A stretch of DNA of 64,000 nt from Siphonodentalium dalli (lineage: Eukaryota; Mollusca; Scaphopoda; Gadilida; Siphonodentaliidae): contig CP136063.1 of assembly GCA_032622095.1 (NCBI GenBank), forward strand, positions 218,507,982-218,571,981, written 5' to 3'. Below, piece after piece: positions 58,867 to 64,000 of this stretch. Below the pieces are notes generated by a model. It worked only from the letters and a program-made list of their open reading frames with translations. It did not search any database and was not told the DNA's origin. A program made the translations under genes and the position numbers. Numbering within the stretch: position 1 is the stretch's first letter; each line of letters begins with the position of its first letter.

Positions 58867-59868
58867 CTAATTAAGTCTGGTCCTGAGGCTTTTTCCTACA
58901 TCTAGTGAATCAAGAACATCTTTTACCTCTCCATCAGTTACATTTATATCACTCAGATTGTCTTCTCGTATAACATGGTAACTTTCTGGCAAAGGTGCAT
59001 CAAATATAACATCAGAGCTCTGATTCGCAAAATGTTCATTTAATATATTTGCTATCTCTTCAGGGTCGTTCACCACACTACCATTTTCATATAAAGGCGG
59101 AAATATTGAAGACGAGTTATGTTGTTGTTGGCTGAAAGTTTTCATCAATTTCCACCAATGTCTAGATTTAAAATCACAACTAGATATTTTTTCACTCATG
59201 CGCGCATTATAATCTTTTTTCGCTCTATGGACAGCGCTGATAGCCTCATTTCTTTTCTTACGGAAAGCCTTCCATGACTGAGAACTATTATGCTTTACGG
59301 CTAATGTATGAGCTTTATCACGTTTTTTCATCGCTTTCCTTACTGCTTGTGTCATCCATGGCTTGTCTCTAAATCGGACTGTTATTATTTTGGATGGTAT
59401 GAGTTTGGTACATGCTTCTGTGATATAAGCAGACAAGTTATCTACAATCATGACATAATCATTGTGTTCATTTGCTATCAAGCTAGTCCAATCAACTCTC
59501 GCCAATGATTCCAAGAAACCCTCTCTTTCCATATGGTTATAATCCCAGATTACTCTTTTGTATGACAATTTAGATGGAATTTTATCCTTTATGGTTATGT
59601 ATGTACCATGATGATCACTACACGATGGCGCTATCACATTACAATTTATAATCGATTCAGGCCGGGACGAAAACATGTGATCAATTAAAGTAGAAGTAGT
59701 GTTAGTTACTCTTGTTGGTGAAATTACCATTTGTTTTAATTCATGTCCCAATTCTATTGCTTTTATTTTAGGATGTATGTACTGCAAACAATCTGCGTTG
59801 AGGTCCCCCGCGATGATACAGTGAATAGACAAGTCGCTCCTTGCGATGCTAATTGAATCCTGAATCAA
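58867..59868 (-). pseudogene. LINE 2 ORF2, endonuclease C-terminal half and linker
   Basis: Encodes 'CIIAGDLNADCLQ' (the GD-x-N catalytic block), 'TSTLIDHMFSS' and 'SCSDHHGTYI' (the SDH block of EEP endonucleases). A basic linker follows ('KPWMTQAVRKAMKKRDKAHT', 'SRHWWKLMKTFSQQ'). A frame break near 58,890 separates it from the RT. Confidence 0.85.
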
Positions 59869-60105
59869 GTCCCAATATGAGGTTTTTGCTTTAGGATGTC
59901 TATATATAGCTCAAAAAAGTAAGACTTTATTCGCATATCTAATTTCAGCCCAGATTGCTTCTAGGTCTACGATATCACAATCTGACCTTTGTTTGTAAAT
60001 TAATGTATCTTTAACATATAGAACAACCCCGCCACCATCTTCTAATCTGTCTTTTCTTAGTGGTGGATAATGAAACCCCGGTAACAATATTTCTGACGAA
60101 TCAAT

Positions 60106-60420
60106 CTATCGGCTCAACCATGTTTCTGTTAAAGAAATTACATCATACTTTCCGAGTTCAGCGCTAACTATGTTTATTTTATGACGCAAACTACGAACGT
60201 TCATGTGACAGATTGTAAGCCCATTACTGAATGGCCCCGGATTCCAATGTATATCACCTCCAAGTATAATCATATAATAAATCATTATTAAATAACCTAA
60301 ATAACCAAAATTACATATCAAACAAGTCAGTGCAATTGTTCTGATATCAATACGGCATTTTATATGACCCCCACCGAAAGACCCAATCCTGAGCCGGTAG
60401 ATTGCCAGTTCAATACCCAT
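60106..60420 (-). pseudogene. LINE 2 ORF2, N-terminus with start of endonuclease
   Basis: An ATG at 60,420 opens a frame with a hydrophobic leader, a 'GGDIHWNPGP' segment, then 'CHMNVRSLRHKINIV' and 'VISLTETWLSR' (the catalytic Glu block), ending at a stop at 60,106. The rest of the endonuclease (60,105-59,870) is readable across further stops. Confidence 0.8.
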
Positions 60421-61129
60421 AACAATTCACAAAAGGACTAATCCTACCGGCACAGGATTGGACACCAACCATCGATATGTAAATTTTTGCCCCATGCGAT
60501 TGCAGCTTCATCAAAGGACTCCATACTCCAACACAGGTTTTCAGTGCAAAATGTGGACAAAATGAAACAAATGCAACAAAAATACAATAAATACATAAAT
60601 TAAATAAACAGTAGGGTGGCGCCACCCAGAAGAACAACCATGAGAATGAAAAAAAAAAAAAAAAAAAAAAACCCAAAGATTATTGACTTGCAACAAACCT
60701 ATCATGCCATCTCTCAATTAACGAGAGGTTGCTCCAATGAGTATTAATAATAACAAAAACTAAGATAGATGGACTCTTATTTTGAAAAACCAATGAGGCA
60801 CTATTTTATAAAGAATTACATTATACATGTATGTAAGTTATGAAGAGAGACTGTTCTGTTTCAAGTTTGAATCAGGAGATACAAGGATGTATTTCATGTG
60901 AACATATCAAGATGTCATAACTTTAATCCACCAGCAACAGGTAAGCACTTCCTGAGGAAATTTATATAAAAAAAAGGAAAATATTATTTTGTTTCCCCCT
61001 CTTTTTCTCCCCCCCCAAGGATAGCATGATATAACGTTATTGTTAAAGCATGTAATTCAGAACCTAATACTTGTAATTTTATACCTCAGATTTATAACTT
61101 TACACAAAAATATATTCCTATTTAAGCCA

Positions 61130-62733
61130 TGTGTTACCAGAAAAGAATGCATATCAAAACCAAGATTACTAAAAGGCCCCTAGATCATGCCATGAACCTC
61201 CACTCCGACCATCGCCCAACTACGAGCATCAGCCACAGCAGAGACTCATGGCATGATCCAGGGGGCCCCAATAGTACATGTCTTGAGAGAGACTACAATT
61301 TCCCCTCAAGACCCAGTCTGCAAGAATGTCCAAATTACCAGAAGTAAAAAAATCATGGCATGATCCAGGAGGCCACAAGAGTACATGTCTTGAGAGGTTA
61401 AAATTTCCACTTGGAACCCAAACTGCAGGAATCTCCAACTGACCAGAAGTAAGAATTTCACGAGGAACTAGTTATTATCACATGAGAAAAGTATTTCAAA
61501 TTACATGTCTCAAATCAGGAATCAAAATGTTTAATCCAATGATTATTCAAGGTTACATGTCTCATCTAGAATCAAAATGATTAATCCATTCAGCCTCCTA
61601 AGTAAGAAACTTTCACACCTCATGAAGCAAAAGCCTCACTTTACATCAATGAGATATGTGCACCAAACAAAACTTTATACTGTTACCAGTTATCAAAAGG
61701 GAAAAATCCCTTATCATGGAACATTGCACCTGGCAGTCCCAATATATATATATATATATGAAAATAAAATTTGAAAGCAAATACAAAGAAACAAACACAA
61801 AGTTGAAAAGAGGGAAGTTCGAATCAGTACATTCTATCAATGCATTACAATCAGTTGCCCATGACGCATGCACTACAGGAATACCCCTCCAGTCAACATC
61901 AATAGCATGTAATGTTGAAAATTAACCACCAGTCAAAACATGATTACGGTCGCTAATAATTAGACCATATTATGAGTTTTAATGTCAAAATTTAATACTT
62001 TTCGGCAGTTACAGTGGACACCTTTAACTTGAGATATTATTCCAAGTCTAAAATTCTTCGAACATTGTCAAGTTTAGAGTTTTCTGTCTATTCAACAATA
62101 AGTACTTCTTGCAAGTACATGGAAAACTTCAAGCATAACCAGCTGGCATAGTATGAAATAAAGTTATTATCTAAACATGTACATGTATATCAGAACCTGA
62201 CCCTTATACATGTAACAACACCATATACATACAAAAATCAAGTTACCTAGAGGGTGCCCGCAGCAAGGAGTTATAATTTTACACAAAAATATATTCCTGT
62301 TAAAGCCAATCTGCAGGAATCTCCAACTGACCAGAAGTAATAATTTAATGGCATGATCCATGAGGACCCAAGAGTACTTATCCCGAGAGAGATTAAAATT
62401 TTCCCTCGACACCCAATCTGGAGGAATCTTCAACTGACCAGAAGTAGAAATTTCACGAGGAACTAGTTATTATCACATGAGAACATTATTTCAAGTTTAC
62501 ATGTCTCTTATCTAGAATTAAAATGTTTAATCCAATGGTCTTTCAAGATTACATATCTCATATTTAGAATCAAAATGATTAATCCATTCAGTTTCCTAAG
62601 GAAACTTCACACCTCACGAAACAAAAACCTCACTGTACATCAATGAGATGTGTGCACCAAACAGAACTGTATACTGTTACCAGTTATGAACAGGGGATAA
62701 AACCCTTATCATGGGGCATTGCACCTGGCAGTC

Positions 62734-62788
<55 letters not shown>

Positions 62789-63085
62789 CTATATATATAT
62801 ATATATATATACATGTATATGAAAATAATATATGAAGTCAAATACAAAGGAACAAATACAAAGTTGAAAGAGGGGAATTCGAATCAGTACATTCTATCAA
62901 GGCATTACAATCAGTTGACCATGACACATGCACCACAGGAATCCCCTCAGTCAACATCAACAGAATGATGAAATTTTCCACCAGTCAAACCATGATTACG
63001 GTCATTAATATTTAGACCATATAATGAGTTTTAATGTCAATGTCTACTACTTTTCTGCAATTACAGTGGACACCTTTAACTTGCG
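61130..63085. repeat. ~1,045-bp direct duplication in the LINE 2 inter-ORF region
   Basis: Sequence near 61,430-62,040 recurs at 62,430-63,085 in the same order: 'cacgaggaactagttattat', 'ctgttaccagttat', 'cacctggcagtcccaatata', 'cattacaatcagttg', 'cagtggacacctttaacttg'. The last lies at 62,012 and 63,066, where the second copy is the end of ORF1. Smaller ~110-bp repeats ('caactgaccagaagtaa', 'ggcatgatcca') occur at 61,230-61,450 and 62,310-62,450. Confidence 0.8.
62738..62812. repeat. (TA)n microsatellite
   Basis: About 37 TA dinucleotides with one 'gc' interruption. A shorter run occupies the equivalent place in the duplicate (61,741-61,760). Confidence 0.95.
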
Positions 63086-63975
63086 ATACTTTTCCGAGTT
63101 TTCTGTCTCTTTAACAAAAGGCTTTCCATCGAAAGTCCAACATCTGTTGATTTTTCCATCCTTCTTCAACTTCAATGCTTCCCTTAAGAGTTCATGCATA
63201 CGTTGAGTAAGATCTTCATTAATATTGCAGCCCTTACATCCTTGTACATCCTTTAACTGACTACTTGCTTTCAGTATATCTCGCTTTAGGTCATAGCTGA
63301 AAAGCTTACACATGATTTGTCGTGGAGGAGGGTTAGGCTTTTGAGAACCGGCAGCTGAATTGTCATTTTGACGAACCTCCCTCGGCCTCCCCAATCTGTG
63401 GCTTCTATCTATATCACGTGCTGTCAGTATCACACCTATCTTGCTGCATGTCTTAATTATTAAGTCCTTACTGACTTCACTTTCTTCCTCCACTATGCCA
63501 CTGAAGCGTAACCTATTTCGCCTGGTGTATTTTTGAAGTTCATCATTTTTCAACCTTAAATCTTCCATTTCTTCCTTTGTTTCTTTTATAACTTTTTTTA
63601 AAGTCTTTACTTCTTTTCTTAGAGCCTTTGTAGCCTTTTTTACTGCTTTTTGGACACTTTTGGAAATTTGTCTCCTAATGTCAACAATGAGAACTGATCT
63701 GATATCAAGTGCTAACTTTTTTACATCTTCCCCTCCTTGAATGTTAGAAATATCAATGTTTTATTTGAGTGTTGAGTCACTATTACTGCCCATGTCACCG
63801 TCTGTGTCTGACTCGGAACTTTCGGAATCACTAGCTGTGTCTTCATCAACAATGGCGTCCTCCACGTGGATCTCATTTGAGTGTGCTGACCTTTCGCCTT
63901 TTCACTCCTTTTCGTCTGTTTCGTTAACTGTTCAGAATTTGGACTTGCTAATGGTCTCTTGGTTCGTTGTCGCAT
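63047..63975 (-). pseudogene. LINE 2 ORF1 protein
   Basis: The N-terminal basic part (63,975-63,721) ends at a stop. An open coiled-coil stretch follows in another frame (about 63,735-63,570; Lys-, Glu- and Leu-rich), leading into 'LQKYTRRNRLRFSGIVEE'. The body to 63,047 has 'ARDIDRSHRLGRPRE', 'QIMCKLFSYDLKRDILK', 'GCNINEDLTQRM' and 'WTFDGKPFVKETEN'. This order (coiled coil, RRM-like fold, C-terminal domain) is that of L1-type ORF1 proteins, which coat the element RNA. At least one frameshift is present. Confidence 0.82.
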
Positions 63976-64000
63976 AACGTAATAGCTTTTCTGGTTCTAC

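Larger units (their letters stand above)
56645..64000 (-). mobile_element. Second LINE (CR1-like), decayed, with ORF1 and ORF2
   Basis: On the minus strand, ORF1 pieces (63,975-63,047), a long spacer, ORF2 pieces (60,420-57,069) and a ~420-bp 3' untranslated region occur in the expected order. The 3' end is placed at ~56,645, where an AT-rich tail gives way to the GCCGGGACAACTCGG element. The 5' end is outside the window. The inter-ORF spacer is enlarged by a ~1-kb direct duplication, so linkage of ORF1 with ORF2 in one element is likely but not proven. Confidence 0.78.

Noticed and set aside
57069-60676. Treating the minus-strand ORFs as separate host genes
   Set aside because: Their order and motifs (endonuclease, RT, Cys knuckle) are those of one LINE ORF2 split by stops and frameshifts.

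Overview
This window reads as AT-rich nuclear DNA from an invertebrate animal. It has no operons or ribosome-binding sites. It holds split exons with GT/AG borders, CR1-like LINEs, a decayed Ty3/gypsy element, a tRNA-derived SINE, and many hairpin MITE-like repeats and minisatellites. A small secreted gene pairing a PAN/apple-like domain with a C-type-lectin domain, plus a SWIM-type fragment, would fit a mollusc or other lophotrochozoan. That assignment is inference.

Layout. 1-7 kb: an unknown interspersed repeat, a broken Ty3/gypsy pol region (minus strand), a 2-kb interval bracketed by TCCTAATTAGGA arrays, and a LINE 3' fragment. 7.5-12.8 kb: one candidate orphan exon, a fairly young CR1-like LINE (plus strand), and a 5' LINE fragment (minus strand). 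12,839-18,611: a 5.8-kb foldback element with TA on both flanks. Each arm runs from a subrepeat-bearing outer section into a ~42-bp minisatellite, and the two arms mirror each other around a short unique centre. 18.6-25.4 kb: repeats only. 26.2-47.4 kb: the three-exon PAN/C-type-lectin gene on the plus strand. Intron 1 holds a microsatellite, a SINE, a second foldback copy (about 26,990-30,750), MITEs, a higher-order satellite and minisatellites. Intron 2 holds an antisense SWIM-like ORF, a 483-bp tandem duplication and several hairpins. 47.4-54.3 kb: hairpins, minisatellites and another copy of the repeat that opens the window. 54.4-55.2 kb: a candidate two-exon gene (minus strand) whose 227-bp intron contains a 140-bp palindrome. 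56.6-64 kb: a second, decayed LINE with ORF1 and ORF2 (minus strand), including a roughly 1-kb direct duplication between its ORFs.

How it fits together. The best-supported host gene is the lectin gene. Its exons join in phase 1 at both junctions into one 198-residue frame: a possible signal peptide, a Cys-containing PAN-like domain, and a compact four-cysteine lectin domain. The most unusual structure is the foldback family. Two copies share arms, mirrored minisatellite and centre, and neither shows a transposase. Everything here was read by eye. Family names rest on motifs, not on database searches.
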